A stretch of 64,000 bases of DNA, from NCBI RefSeq assembly GCF_002298975.1, contig NZ_DBMV01000021.1, forward strand, positions 1-64,000. The letters run 5' to 3'. This document shows, piece by piece, positions 1 to 7,674 of the stretch. Each line of letters starts with the position of its first letter. Position 1 is the first letter of the stretch. The position numbers and the translations under genes were made by a program. A model generated the notes under the pieces. That model made no database searches and was not told the origin of the DNA. It was given only the letters and a program-made list of their open reading frames with translations. The DNA is from Ralstonia sp. UBA689. GTDB lineage: Bacteria > Pseudomonadota > Gammaproteobacteria > Burkholderiales > Burkholderiaceae.

Positions 1-22
1 TCGAGCCTCGTTTCCCGCTCCA
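1..22 (+). tRNA. tRNA-Gly, 3' end only (cut by window edge)
   Basis: The first 22 bases are the T-loop/acceptor 3' half of a tRNA ending in CCA. They match the end of a bacterial tRNA-Gly (acceptor strand TTTCCCGC plus TCCA). The anticodon lies outside the window, so GCC is inferred from family resemblance only. A terminator follows immediately. Confidence 0.7.
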
Positions 23-28
23 ATCCCG

Positions 29-52
29 AAGGGAAGCCACGCTTCCCTTTTT
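29..52 (+). terminator. Rho-independent terminator after tRNA-Gly
   Basis: GGGAAGC (31-37) pairs with GCTTCCC (41-47) across a 3-nt loop. The flanking AA/TT extends the stem and a T-run follows at 48-52. It separates the tRNA-Gly tail from tRNA-Cys. Confidence 0.75.
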
Positions 53-126
53 CTTTATCGGCACGGCGCAGTGTGGTGGATGCACGCGATTCGTCACGAA
101 TCGCTACAATGCGGTGTTGAACCCCT

Positions 127-200
127 GGCGGGGTAGCAAAGTGGTTATGCAGCGGCCTGCAAAGCCGTGTACGCCGGTTCGATTCCGGCCTCCGCCTCCA
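127..200 (+). tRNA. tRNA-Cys (anticodon GCA)
   Basis: This is a 74-nt cloverleaf with encoded CCA. The acceptor GGCGGGG (127-133) pairs with CTCCGCC before the discriminator T and CCA (198-200). The anticodon loop reads CTGCAAA, giving GCA. The T-arm has the GGTTCGATTCC pattern. It is followed by its own terminator. Confidence 0.97.
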
Positions 201-210
201 GAATGCATTA

Positions 211-240
211 AAAAAAGCCCCGACTGGTTCGGGGCTTTTT
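211..240 (+). terminator. Rho-independent terminator after tRNA-Cys
   Basis: AAAAAAGCCCCG (211-222) and CGGGGCTTTTT (230-240) form a GC-rich stem with a short loop and T-tail. The A-tract on the left makes it work in both directions, so it could also end the converging HxlR gene. Confidence 0.9.
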
Positions 241-254
241 CGTTGGCGCGGCGC

Positions 255-716
255 CTATCCGCGCGCTTTGGTCGGCACCTTTCTCACTTTCGTTTCAGTG
301 GCTTGTACGGCACGCCCGTCGCAAGCCATTGGCCGCATCGGCGCGAGCGGCTGTTCGGTCTGCCTGTCGACCAGCACCGAGTGTTTTTCGCCGCGTGCGA
401 ACAGATGCGCCTCCCCCCATTGGCGTAAGCCCACCACCAAAGGAAACAACTGCTCGCCTTTGGGCGTCAGTACGTATTCCTGGTACGCCGTGCCGTCAGA
501 GGCCGGCGCCACGGTAAAGACGCCATGCTCGACCAGCAGGCGCAGCCGATCCGCCAGGATATTGCGCGCAGCGCCAGTGCTTTTCTGGAACTCGCTGAAG
601 CGGCGCAGGCCGTCGAAGGCGTCGCGCACGACCAGTAGCATCCAGCGGTCGCCGATCACGTCGAGCGCGCGGGCGACGGGGCAGGTGGAGTCGTCGAAGC
701 GTTTGCGTTGGACCAT
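255..716 (-). CDS. HxlR-family winged-helix transcriptional regulator
   Basis: The 153-residue product is a single MarR-like winged helix of the HxlR family. The hallmark stretch CPVARALDVIGDRW is near the N-terminus, followed by the recognition helix (SEFQKSTGAARNILADRL) and the wing. Family members are dimeric repressors or activators, and several sense thiol-reactive compounds through an N-terminal cysteine. Cys12 here sits at the usual position, so redox sensing is possible but not shown. The gene diverges from the MFS transporter beginning at 819. The intergenic region holds a 33-bp inverted repeat that is the natural operator candidate. The C-terminal ~40 residues are basic and not part of the core fold. 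Confidence 0.9.
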   Translation of the reverse strand: MVQRKRFDDSTCPVARALDVIGDRWMLLVVRDAFDGLRRFSEFQKSTGAARNILADRLRLLVEHGVFTVAPASDGTAYQEYVLTPKGEQLFPLVVGLRQWGEAHLFARGEKHSVLVDRQTEQPLAPMRPMACDGRAVQATETKVRKVPTKARG

Positions 717-780
717 GGCGGTATCGGCGGCGAATGGCCGTTTCGATCAAGTGGTTGCATGATAAAACAAGTCTGCCTAG

Positions 781-813
781 ACTCATCTGGTTTTAATTTG
801 AAACTGGATGAGT
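781..813. promoter_or_regulatory. Inverted-repeat operator between HxlR gene and MFS gene
   Basis: ACTCATC (781-787) is an exact reverse complement of GATGAGT (807-813). Inside these, GTTT (790-793) pairs with AAAC (801-804) around a 7-bp AT-rich centre. The element lies just upstream of the ATG at 819. A second small repeat, AGTCT/AGACT (770-774, 779-783), abuts it. The position suits repression of the transporter by the HxlR protein; binding is inferred. Confidence 0.65.
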
Positions 814-818
814 TTGGG

Positions 819-2030
819 ATGTCTGCAGATCCTCTTGCCGCCAATTCGCCGGTCGCAGGCGTTGCCTCTTCTTTCGTCTTGCCGCGCGCGCCGGTCGCGA
901 TGCTGGCGGTCTGTGCGGCGGCCAGCGTGGCCAACGTCTACTTTGCCCAGCCGCTGCTCGACGCTATGGCCCGTGACTTTGCGCTGAGCACGGCATGGGC
1001 CGGCGGTATCGTCGGCGCGACGCAGGCGGGGTGCGCGCTGGCGTTGGCGCTGGTCGTGCCGCTGGGAGACCGTTGGCCGCGCAAGCCGTTGCTGCTTGCT
1101 CAACTTGTGCTGTTGGCGGCAACGCTGCTGGCGGTGAGCCTTGCACAGACCCGCTGGCCGTTGCTGCTGGGCATGCTGTGCGTCGGTCTGCTGGGCACGG
1201 CAATGACGCAAGGGCTGATTGCCTGTTCGGGCGCGCTGGCACCGGCGACGGAGCGTGGGCGGGTGGTGGGCGCGGTGCAGGGCGGTGTGGTGATCGGCCT
1301 GCTGCTGGCGCGTGCTGTGGCCGGCCTGATTGCGGGTGTTTCGGGCTGGCGGGCTGTCTATGCCGCATCCGCCGGGTTGTCAGCGGTGATGTTGATCGCG
1401 CTGTGGCGGTGGTTGCCAGCACTGCCTGTGGCATCGGCGCCCATGCGTTACGCCATGCTGCTGCGTTCGATGTGGCAACTCCTGCTGACCGAGCGGGTGT
1501 TGCAGGTGCGCGGCCTGATTGGCCTGCTGATGTTCGCGGCGTTCAGCGTGTTCTGGAGTGCGCTGGCACTGGCCTTGAGCGCGCCGCCATACGCGTTCTC
1601 GCCGGCAGGCATCGGCGCCTTCGGATTGGTGGGAGCGGTCGGCGCGTTGGCGGCAGCGCGCGCGGGGCATCTGGCCGATCGCGGATGGGCGCAGGTGGCC
1701 ACGGGCGTCGCGCTCGGGCTGCTGCTGACGGCCTGGGTGCCGCTGGGGCTGGGCTTGCGGCATCTGGGCTGGCTCGTTGCCGGCGTGATCCTGCTGGATC
1801 TGGGTGGGCAGGCTGTTCACGTGCTCAACCAGAGCCTGATCTTTCGCTTACATCCGGAGGCGCACAGCAGGCTGGTCGGCGCGTACATGCTGTTCTATGC
1901 GGCGGGCAGCGGGCTCGGGGCGATGGCGTCGACGGCGGTCTATGCGTGGGCTGGGTGGCTGGGCGTGTGTGCCTTGGGGGCTGCTATCAGCCTGGTGGCG
2001 TTGGGGTTCTGGGCGGTGACCGCGGCGTGA
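819..2030 (+). CDS. Major facilitator superfamily transporter (drug/metabolite efflux type)
   Basis: The product has about 403 residues and twelve hydrophobic segments. The first reads VANVYFAQPLLDAMARDF, typical of a bacterial MFS subgroup of small-molecule exporters. The loop 2-3 motif appears as PLGDRWPRKPLL, equivalent to the MFS signature GxxxDRxGRR. I chose the ATG at 819 because the 33-bp palindrome at 781-813 would otherwise be inside the coding region. In-frame upstream starts exist at 759 and at 708, the latter overlapping the divergent HxlR gene. The substrate cannot be told from sequence. Control by the HxlR neighbour is inferred from the divergent layout and operator. Confidence 0.88.
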   Translation: MSADPLAANSPVAGVASSFVLPRAPVAMLAVCAAASVANVYFAQPLLDAMARDFALSTAWAGGIVGATQAGCALALALVVPLGDRWPRKPLLLAQLVLLAATLLAVSLAQTRWPLLLGMLCVGLLGTAMTQGLIACSGALAPATERGRVVGAVQGGVVIGLLLARAVAGLIAGVSGWRAVYAASAGLSAVMLIALWRWLPALPVASAPMRYAMLLRSMWQLLLTERVLQVRGLIGLLMFAAFSVFWSALALALSAPPYAFSPAGIGAFGLVGAVGALAAARAGHLADRGWAQVATGVALGLLLTAWVPLGLGLRHLGWLVAGVILLDLGGQAVHVLNQSLIFRLHPEAHSRLVGAYMLFYAAGSGLGAMASTAVYAWAGWLGVCALGAAISLVALGFWAVTAA

Positions 2031-2471
2031 GCATATCGCCGAGCGGTCCCAGGGCATTAGGGGTTCCCCTTGGCTGGCGCGAATTCGAGGTTAATGTCAG
2101 CGCGGCGGCCTGCTGCCCGAAAGATCGGGTCCTATACTTTCAGGCAGGTGCGCCTTGTAATGGCGCAATGAAAAATGATAGAAGGATACAAAACCCGACG
2201 CTGCGCTTAGGTTTTCACAATTGTTTGCAATATGACAGGGGCGGCCTTTTAGGATGGCTTGGGCTCAAGTCGGTATGTAATGCGTACTGATGGCCTGGGT
2301 AAGGTCTTGCGCGGGAGTCGGTGCCGCGCCGGAGGTGGCAGGTGGGTCGAACAGCGATGCACCGGTCCGGGACCCAGATCACAACGACAAAGGGAGCGAG
2401 CCGGCATCCCATGCAGCGAGGGGCGGTGCTGGTGAAGCGGCCGGACCCGGAACGGGGAAAGGGCAGTCCAG
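2031..2471. other. 441-bp non-coding region upstream of the signalling operon
   Basis: I find no convincing gene here: short open frames lack coding character and ribosome sites. It contains a small perfect hairpin, CCCGA/TCGGG (2116-2129). An AT-rich stretch around 2165-2285 is well below the local GC content. The promoter of the response-regulator operon should lie here, but I could not fix clean -35/-10 boxes. Confidence 0.5.
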
Positions 2472-3185
2472 ATGGCGATACGAATTGCCTCGGTGGAAGA
2501 CAATCAGGCGCAATCAGAATTGATTCGAGAGATCCTGGTTTCGTCCGGATACGAATGCGAGTGTTTCAGTAGCGGTGATGCCTTCGTCAAGGCGCTGCGG
2601 GATCGAACCTTCGACCTGCTGCTGCTTGATTGGCAGTTGCCCGACATTAGCGGCATCCAGCTTGTGAGCTGGGTGCGGCAGACGGTCGGCCCGGCGCTGC
2701 CGGTGCTGTTCCTGACCAACCGTTCGCTCGAAGATGATGTGGTGCGCGGGCTGGCTGCCGGCGCGGACGATTACATCATCAAGCCGGTGCGGCGCGCCGA
2801 GCTGGTGGCGCGCGTGGGTGCGCTGCTGCGCCGCGCGGCACCGCGCACGAGCGAATCGCTTGAGCGCATCCGCGTAGGCCCGTATGTGGTGGACCCGATC
2901 GGGCGCGTGCTGACGCTCAATGGCTCACAGGTTGAGCTGTCGCCGCGCGAGTTTGACCTGGGGCTGTACCTGTTCCGCAACATCGGCAAGCTGGTGCCGC
3001 GTGAGCTGATCGAACAGGCGGTCTGGGGGCGCAGCATCGGCCCGGATTCGCGCACGCTGGCCACGCATATCTCCAAGCTGCGGCTCAAGCTTGATCTCAA
3101 CCAGAAGAACGGTGTGCGACTGGTCTCGGTCTATTCGCATGGCTATCGGCTCGAAACGACGCAAGAAGATGACGAAGCAGGTTGA
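2472..3185 (+). CDS. OmpR/PhoB-family DNA-binding response regulator
   Basis: The 237-residue protein has an N-terminal receiver domain (about 1-120). Its acidic pair is E9/D10, the phospho-acceptor is D53 in LLLLDWQLPD, T82 is the switch residue and K104 lies in DDYIIKP. A C-terminal winged-helix output domain (about 135-230) includes the SPREFDLGLYLF segment. All residues needed for phosphorylation are present. It is the first gene of an operon whose third gene is a CHASE2 histidine kinase, the probable phosphodonor. Its 3' end overlaps the next start by 17 bp. A degenerate paralogue lies at 7675-8382. Confidence 0.95.
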   Translation: MAIRIASVEDNQAQSELIREILVSSGYECECFSSGDAFVKALRDRTFDLLLLDWQLPDISGIQLVSWVRQTVGPALPVLFLTNRSLEDDVVRGLAAGADDYIIKPVRRAELVARVGALLRRAAPRTSESLERIRVGPYVVDPIGRVLTLNGSQVELSPREFDLGLYLFRNIGKLVPRELIEQAVWGRSIGPDSRTLATHISKLRLKLDLNQKNGVRLVSVYSHGYRLETTQEDDEAG

Positions 3186-4875
3186 TGCGCTGCGGCGCGA
3201 TGGGCTCGGGCGCGCCGCGGTTGTCGGCGCGCTTGTCGTTTTCGGGGGGGGCTGGCAGGCCGCCGTGGCCCAGCCTTCGGGTGCCGACGGCACCGATTTC
3301 CTCTACCGAGTGCAGCCGGGCGATACGCTGATCTCCCTGGCAGACCGTTACATGGATAGCGTCGAAGGCTGGCGCCTGCTGCAGCAGCGCAATCACGTGG
3401 CCAATCCGTACCGCTTGCAGCCGGGTTCGGTTCTGCGCGTTCCATTCGATCGCATTCCGGAGGTGCCGGCGACAGCGCAGGTCGTGTTTGCACGCGATGC
3501 CGCTACCGCCGACCACAAGCCGCTGCAGGCCGGCATGAAGCTGGCAGAAGACGCGCAGATCGAGACCGGCGACAAGGGCGCCGCCACGCTCGCCTTTGAT
3601 GATGGCACGCGCGTGACCGTGCCGCCGGGCAGCCGCGTGACGCTTGCGCGTGTGCGGGCCTTTGCACGTGCAGGGCTCATCGATGTGCGTGTGCATGTGA
3701 AGCAGGGTGAAGCCGAGTCGAATGTCTCGCCCAGGAAGAGCGGTGTGGGTCGCTACGAAATCTCCACCCCGGCACTCGTGACGGGCGTGCGGGGCACGCG
3801 CTTCCGTGTGCAGGCAAGCGAGTCGGCATCGACGAGTTCCGTGCTCGAAGGCGAGGTGGTCGCAAGAGCCGGCCGCCAGACGCAATCGGTCAAGGCCGGG
3901 TTTGGCGTGCAGGCATCCGGTGGCCGCATCAAGCGTGCAGCGCTGCCGCCCTCGCCCAAGTTGAATGCAATTCCGGAACTCGTGCAGACGCCGTGCTTCC
4001 GGGCAACATGGCAACCGGTCAAGGGGGCGGTGGCCTATCGATCGGCCATAGCACGCGATGCCGCGTTGACCGAACTGGGCGCGTATCAATCGAGCAAGAC
4101 GCCTGGCGCCACGTTGTGCGGTGACGAGGATGGCGACTACACACTGATCGTGCAGAGTATCGACGCGCTCGGCCTGACCAGCGTATCGGCCACGCGGCCC
4201 TTTACAGTGCGCCTGCACCCGGAGGCGCCGTACACGATCCAACCTGCAAGCGGCAAGACGTATCGCAGCGGTGAGGTGGCGTTCGCCTGGGCGGCCGTGT
4301 CCGATGTGCGCCGTTATGACATGGAAGTGGCCGACACAGAAACCTTCACGTCTCCGGCCATCCTGCAGCGTGGGCAGGATGTGCGCGTGGCCAAACCGTT
4401 GGGCGCCGGCACCTGGTGGTGGCGTGTGCGTTCGGTGGCTGAGGACGGTAAGACCGGTCCGTGGAGCGACGCGCTGCGCTTCCGTGCGCTTGATATCCCG
4501 CTCGATGCCGCGCCGTTGGCCTCCATCGATGCTGGAGACGACGGCATGCTGCACGCCCACTGGCCCGCGCTGGCTCCCGAACTGACAGTATCCGGCGCGC
4601 GCACGCGCGTGCAGCTTGCGGCTGAACGGACCTTCGCCAAGCCGATCGCCGACATCGTGAGCGACGGCAGCCAAGCCACGATCCCGCAGCCGCCGGCAGG
4701 CGTGTACTACATCCGCACGGGAGTGGATCTGGGCGATGCGGCGTCGGTTGTCTACGCCAAGCCGCAGCGCATCGACATCGGCGCTTTTGTCGGCGATTCG
4801 TCGCGCAGCCCTGTGCAGAGCGGCGGCGGCAATCTTCTGCTCAATGACTGGTCCGGCCGCGCCAGCCCCCGCTGA
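3169..4875 (+). CDS. Secreted LysM and FecR domain protein
   Basis: The product has 568 residues counted from the ATG at 3169, which overlaps the preceding gene by 17 bp. Residues about 14-35 form a signal peptide ending near AVAQ. Residues about 45-92 form a LysM module (YRVQPGDTLISLADRY ... LRVPF) that should bind peptidoglycan. A FecR domain follows (about 135-260; motif LVTGVRGTRFRV). The C-terminal half looks like two beta-sandwich/Fn3-like repeats. FecR domains elsewhere transmit periplasmic signals to membrane partners. The next overlapping gene encodes a kinase with a periplasmic CHASE2 domain, so this protein may be its wall-anchored input or scaffold. That partnership is inferred from gene order. 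Confidence 0.85.
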   Translation: MTKQVDALRRDGLGRAAVVGALVVFGGGWQAAVAQPSGADGTDFLYRVQPGDTLISLADRYMDSVEGWRLLQQRNHVANPYRLQPGSVLRVPFDRIPEVPATAQVVFARDAATADHKPLQAGMKLAEDAQIETGDKGAATLAFDDGTRVTVPPGSRVTLARVRAFARAGLIDVRVHVKQGEAESNVSPRKSGVGRYEISTPALVTGVRGTRFRVQASESASTSSVLEGEVVARAGRQTQSVKAGFGVQASGGRIKRAALPPSPKLNAIPELVQTPCFRATWQPVKGAVAYRSAIARDAALTELGAYQSSKTPGATLCGDEDGDYTLIVQSIDALGLTSVSATRPFTVRLHPEAPYTIQPASGKTYRSGEVAFAWAAVSDVRRYDMEVADTETFTSPAILQRGQDVRVAKPLGAGTWWWRVRSVAEDGKTGPWSDALRFRALDIPLDAAPLASIDAGDDGMLHAHWPALAPELTVSGARTRVQLAAERTFAKPIADIVSDGSQATIPQPPAGVYYIRTGVDLGDAASVVYAKPQRIDIGAFVGDSSRSPVQSGGGNLLLNDWSGRASPR

Positions 4876-7216
4876 CTCAACGCTCGCCAGTCCGGCGCGG
4901 CGGCGCCCGGGGTTGCGCTCACTGGTGGAGTGGGGCGTGCTGGTTGTGCTGGCAGCGCTGCTGACAGTCGGTGCCGTGCGCTGGAGCGTGGTCTCGCGGC
5001 TGGATGCGGCGCTGTACGACACCGCGATCACGCTGCACGGCCATGCGCCGCGTGAGGACATCGTCATCGTCGCCATCGACGACCAGAGCCTTGATGCGGC
5101 GGGCCGCTGGCCCTGGCCGCGCAGCCGCCTGGCGGATCTGATCGGGCGCGTCGGGGCCGCACGGCCGCGCGGCATCGGCGTCGATATCCTGCTCATGGAG
5201 CCCGACCTTGCCTATCCGGAGGGCGACCGCGCGCTGACCACGGCCATTGCGCAGGCCGGGCACGTCATCCTGCCGGCGCTGCCGGAGCGCACGGAACAGG
5301 GACGCGTCTATCACTATCCGTTTCTCGGCATCGACGCCGCCATCGCGCATATCAACGCCGCTCCAGACGAAGACAGCGTCGTGCGCGGCGTGTATCTGGC
5401 CGAAGGGCCGCGCGCGCATGTGCTCGACCATCTGGCTGTGCAACTCGCGCGGCTGGCTGCGCAACCTCCGGTCGCGATGCCGGCAATGCGTGACGCGGAA
5501 CGCGACACGGAAGCCGATGCCGACGGCTGGACGCGGCAGGCGCATGTCCGGCTGAACTTTGCGGGGCCGGCCGGTACATTCCGCCACGTGCCAGCCGTGG
5601 ATGTGCTCAACGGTCGCGTGGCGGCGGATGTGTTTGCCGGCAAGCTGGTGCTGATCGGGGCCACCGCTTCGGGTGTGTCGGATATTTTTGCGACGCCCAC
5701 TTCGCGCACGATGAGCGGCGTGGAGGTACTGGCCAATGCCACGCAGACGGTGCTCGACGGCAGCGCCATTCTGCCGGTGTCGCCGGCTGTGTTCTGGGCG
5801 GTGACGCTGCTGCCGTTGCTGATGACCGCATGGGCCGTGCGCAGGCTCACGCCGCGCATGGCCCTTGCCGCGGCGTTGGCGAGCGCGGCGGCGCTTCTCG
5901 TTGGCGTGATCGGCATGCTGGTGTTCGGCAACCGCTGGTTGCCGCCATTTGCGGCGCTGGTCGGGCCGCTGGTGCTGTATCCGCTATGGAGTTGGCGCCA
6001 GCAGGAAGCGGCTTTGCATTTCCTGCGCGACGAGCTGTATCGCCTCGCGCGTGAGCCCGGCGTGCTGACCGACACTGCGCCACTGGCCCGTACGGGCCGC
6101 ACGCTGGGTGCGCACATGGATGCCGTGGCCTCGCTCATCGACAAGCTGCGGGGGCTGCGCCGCTTCCTGGCCGATGCGCTGGAGAGCTTGCCAGATGCGA
6201 CCGTCATCTGCGCACCCGACGGCGCCATTCGCCTGGCCAACGGCCGCAGCGCAGGGCTCGTTGGCCAATCGAGCACGCCGGGCCAGAATCGCGCTGCTGC
6301 GTTGCGCGATCTGCCGAGCCTGCTGGCGCGTGTCTTTTCCGATCCGGCTGCTGGCGAACATTATTTGGAGCGCTGGCTGGCGGAGCCGGATACCAAGCTG
6401 GAGCCCGTCGAACTGGGCACGCACGACGGTCGCTCGATGCTGATGCACGCCGCCGCCTTGCGTGACGACACGGGCCGGCCCATCGACATCATCGTCAGCT
6501 TTGCCGACATCACCCCGGTGCGGCAGGCCGAGCGCCACCGCGAAGAAGCGCTGCGCTTCATCTCGCACGACATGCGCTCGCCGCAGAGCGCCATCCTCGC
6601 GCTCATCGAGCTGCAGCGCGATGCCTCGCGCGCGCTCGATCACGAGACGCTGCTCTCGCGCATCGAGCAGCTCTCGTCACGCACGCTGGAGCTGGCCGAC
6701 GCCTTCATCGACCTGGCACGCGCTGAATCACAAACGCTCAAGCTGGTGGACGTGGATCTGGTCGGCCTGGTGCTCGATGCGGCCGATGAGGTGTGGGCCC
6801 TGGCGAACCAGCACCACGTGGAGGTGCGCGTAGCCGCCGACATCGAGGCGCCCGTCCGCGGTGATCCGCGCCTGCTGGTGCGTGCGCTGGTGAACCTGCT
6901 CAACAACGCCATCAAGTTCAGCGCCGCTGGCTCGGTGGTAACGGTGTCGGTCGGCATTGACGAAGCGATGCTCACGGTGGCTGTGGCTGACCAGGGGGCG
7001 GGCATCGCGCTGGCTGACCAGCCGCGCCTGTTCCAGCCGTTCCATCGTATGCACGAGGACGGAGCCAACGCGCCGGCCGGTAGCGGCCTCGGCCTCGTTT
7101 TCGTGAAGACCGCGGTTGAGAGGCACGGCGGGCGCATTGCCGTGCAGAGCGCGCCGGGGTTGGGCTCAACCTTCACAGTCTGGCTGCCGCGCGGGCCGAT
7201 TCACCACGACGCCTGA
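4844..7216 (+). CDS. CHASE2-domain sensor histidine kinase
   Basis: The 790-residue membrane kinase starts at the ATG at 4844, overlapping the LysM-FecR gene by 32 bp. One membrane segment lies near residues 26-46. A large periplasmic CHASE2 domain follows (VIVAIDDQSLDAAGRWPWPR, and the GVDILLMEPD region). Three closely spaced membrane segments lie at about 310-390, the hallmark CHASE2 topology. Then come a PAS-like region (about 425-540), a HisKA domain with phospho-acceptor His575 in RFISHDMRSP, and an HATPase domain with N-box LLNNAIKFS, DQGAGIA and GSGLGLVFVK. It should phosphorylate the response regulator at 2472-3185. The ligand is unknown; CHASE2 domains are orphan extracellular sensors. 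Confidence 0.92.
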   Translation: MTGPAAPAPADSTLASPARRRPGLRSLVEWGVLVVLAALLTVGAVRWSVVSRLDAALYDTAITLHGHAPREDIVIVAIDDQSLDAAGRWPWPRSRLADLIGRVGAARPRGIGVDILLMEPDLAYPEGDRALTTAIAQAGHVILPALPERTEQGRVYHYPFLGIDAAIAHINAAPDEDSVVRGVYLAEGPRAHVLDHLAVQLARLAAQPPVAMPAMRDAERDTEADADGWTRQAHVRLNFAGPAGTFRHVPAVDVLNGRVAADVFAGKLVLIGATASGVSDIFATPTSRTMSGVEVLANATQTVLDGSAILPVSPAVFWAVTLLPLLMTAWAVRRLTPRMALAAALASAAALLVGVIGMLVFGNRWLPPFAALVGPLVLYPLWSWRQQEAALHFLRDELYRLAREPGVLTDTAPLARTGRTLGAHMDAVASLIDKLRGLRRFLADALESLPDATVICAPDGAIRLANGRSAGLVGQSSTPGQNRAAALRDLPSLLARVFSDPAAGEHYLERWLAEPDTKLEPVELGTHDGRSMLMHAAALRDDTGRPIDIIVSFADITPVRQAERHREEALRFISHDMRSPQSAILALIELQRDASRALDHETLLSRIEQLSSRTLELADAFIDLARAESQTLKLVDVDLVGLVLDAADEVWALANQHHVEVRVAADIEAPVRGDPRLLVRALVNLLNNAIKFSAAGSVVTVSVGIDEAMLTVAVADQGAGIALADQPRLFQPFHRMHEDGANAPAGSGLGLVFVKTAVERHGGRIAVQSAPGLGSTFTVWLPRGPIHHDA

Positions 7217-7290
7217 TCATCGGTTGGCGAGCACCGCAGGCAACCGCGCGCACGGCGCGGCCTCTGCCATGTCTTTTTCAATCGTTTGCA

Positions 7291-7328
7291 ATCGGCCAGT
7301 CTGGTGGCTCTACAGTTGATTGGCCGAT
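7291..7328. promoter_or_regulatory. Inverted repeat upstream of the second regulator
   Basis: ATCGGCCA (7291-7298) is exactly repeated in reverse complement as TGGCCGAT (7321-7328), with 22 bp between. The sites sit in non-coding DNA downstream of the kinase gene. They may be a split operator for one of the two OmpR-type regulators; binding is inferred. Confidence 0.35.
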
Positions 7329-7402
7329 CGGCACAACGTACCCGGGTGACACGCCCGGTCGAGAGAAGGCGGCTACCGGGCGAGAACCGGGAGCACAGGC
7401 AG

Positions 7403-7642
7403 ATGAATCCCAGGCAATACCGATCACCCGAGACGCCACGTATGTTGAGCAAGACCGCAACCGATGCGCTGGGCGAATGCGACTACGAACGCATTCGCAC
7501 GCAACTGTACCAAGCCCTGCGCGGCGACGGGAGTCCGCTGCAGGACGCGCGAGTCTGGCAGGCCGGTCGGCATTTACCCATTCCGGGCGGCGAGGGCACT
7601 GATTCAGTTGGTGCGCGCAGCGGTCATCACGCCACGGCTTAA
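7403..7642 (+). CDS. Possible small hypothetical protein (79 aa)
   Basis: An open frame starts at the ATG at 7403, behind a purine-rich GGGAGCACAGGC that could serve as a ribosome site, and stops 32 bp before the next gene. The predicted product has mixed polar composition with no signal peptide, membrane segment or known motif. It reads more like protein than the surrounding shadow frames, but I have no homology evidence. Its position between a sensor kinase and a degenerate regulator makes a small adaptor conceivable. It could equally be non-coding leader sequence. Confidence 0.28.
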   Translation: MNPRQYRSPETPRMLSKTATDALGECDYERIRTQLYQALRGDGSPLQDARVWQAGRHLPIPGGEGTDSVGARSGHHATA

Positions 7643-7674
7643 TCGCGTCGCAACGCTCTCCACGAGACCGAGTT

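Larger units (their letters stand above)
7217..7674. other. 458-bp intergenic region between kinase and second regulator
   Basis: It holds the inverted repeat at 7291-7328 and one possible small reading frame (7403-7642, listed separately). No T-tailed hairpin was found after the kinase gene, so readthrough into the second regulator is possible. Confidence 0.5.

Noticed and set aside
2116..2129. CCCGA/TCGGG hairpin in the region before the signalling operon as terminator of the MFS gene
   Set aside because: Short stem, no T-tail; only noted.
3097..5196. A 699-codon open frame on the minus strand opposite the LysM-FecR and CHASE2 genes
   Set aside because: The plus-strand genes have clear domains, signal peptide and overlaps; the antisense product is Arg/Ala/His-rich with no motif.
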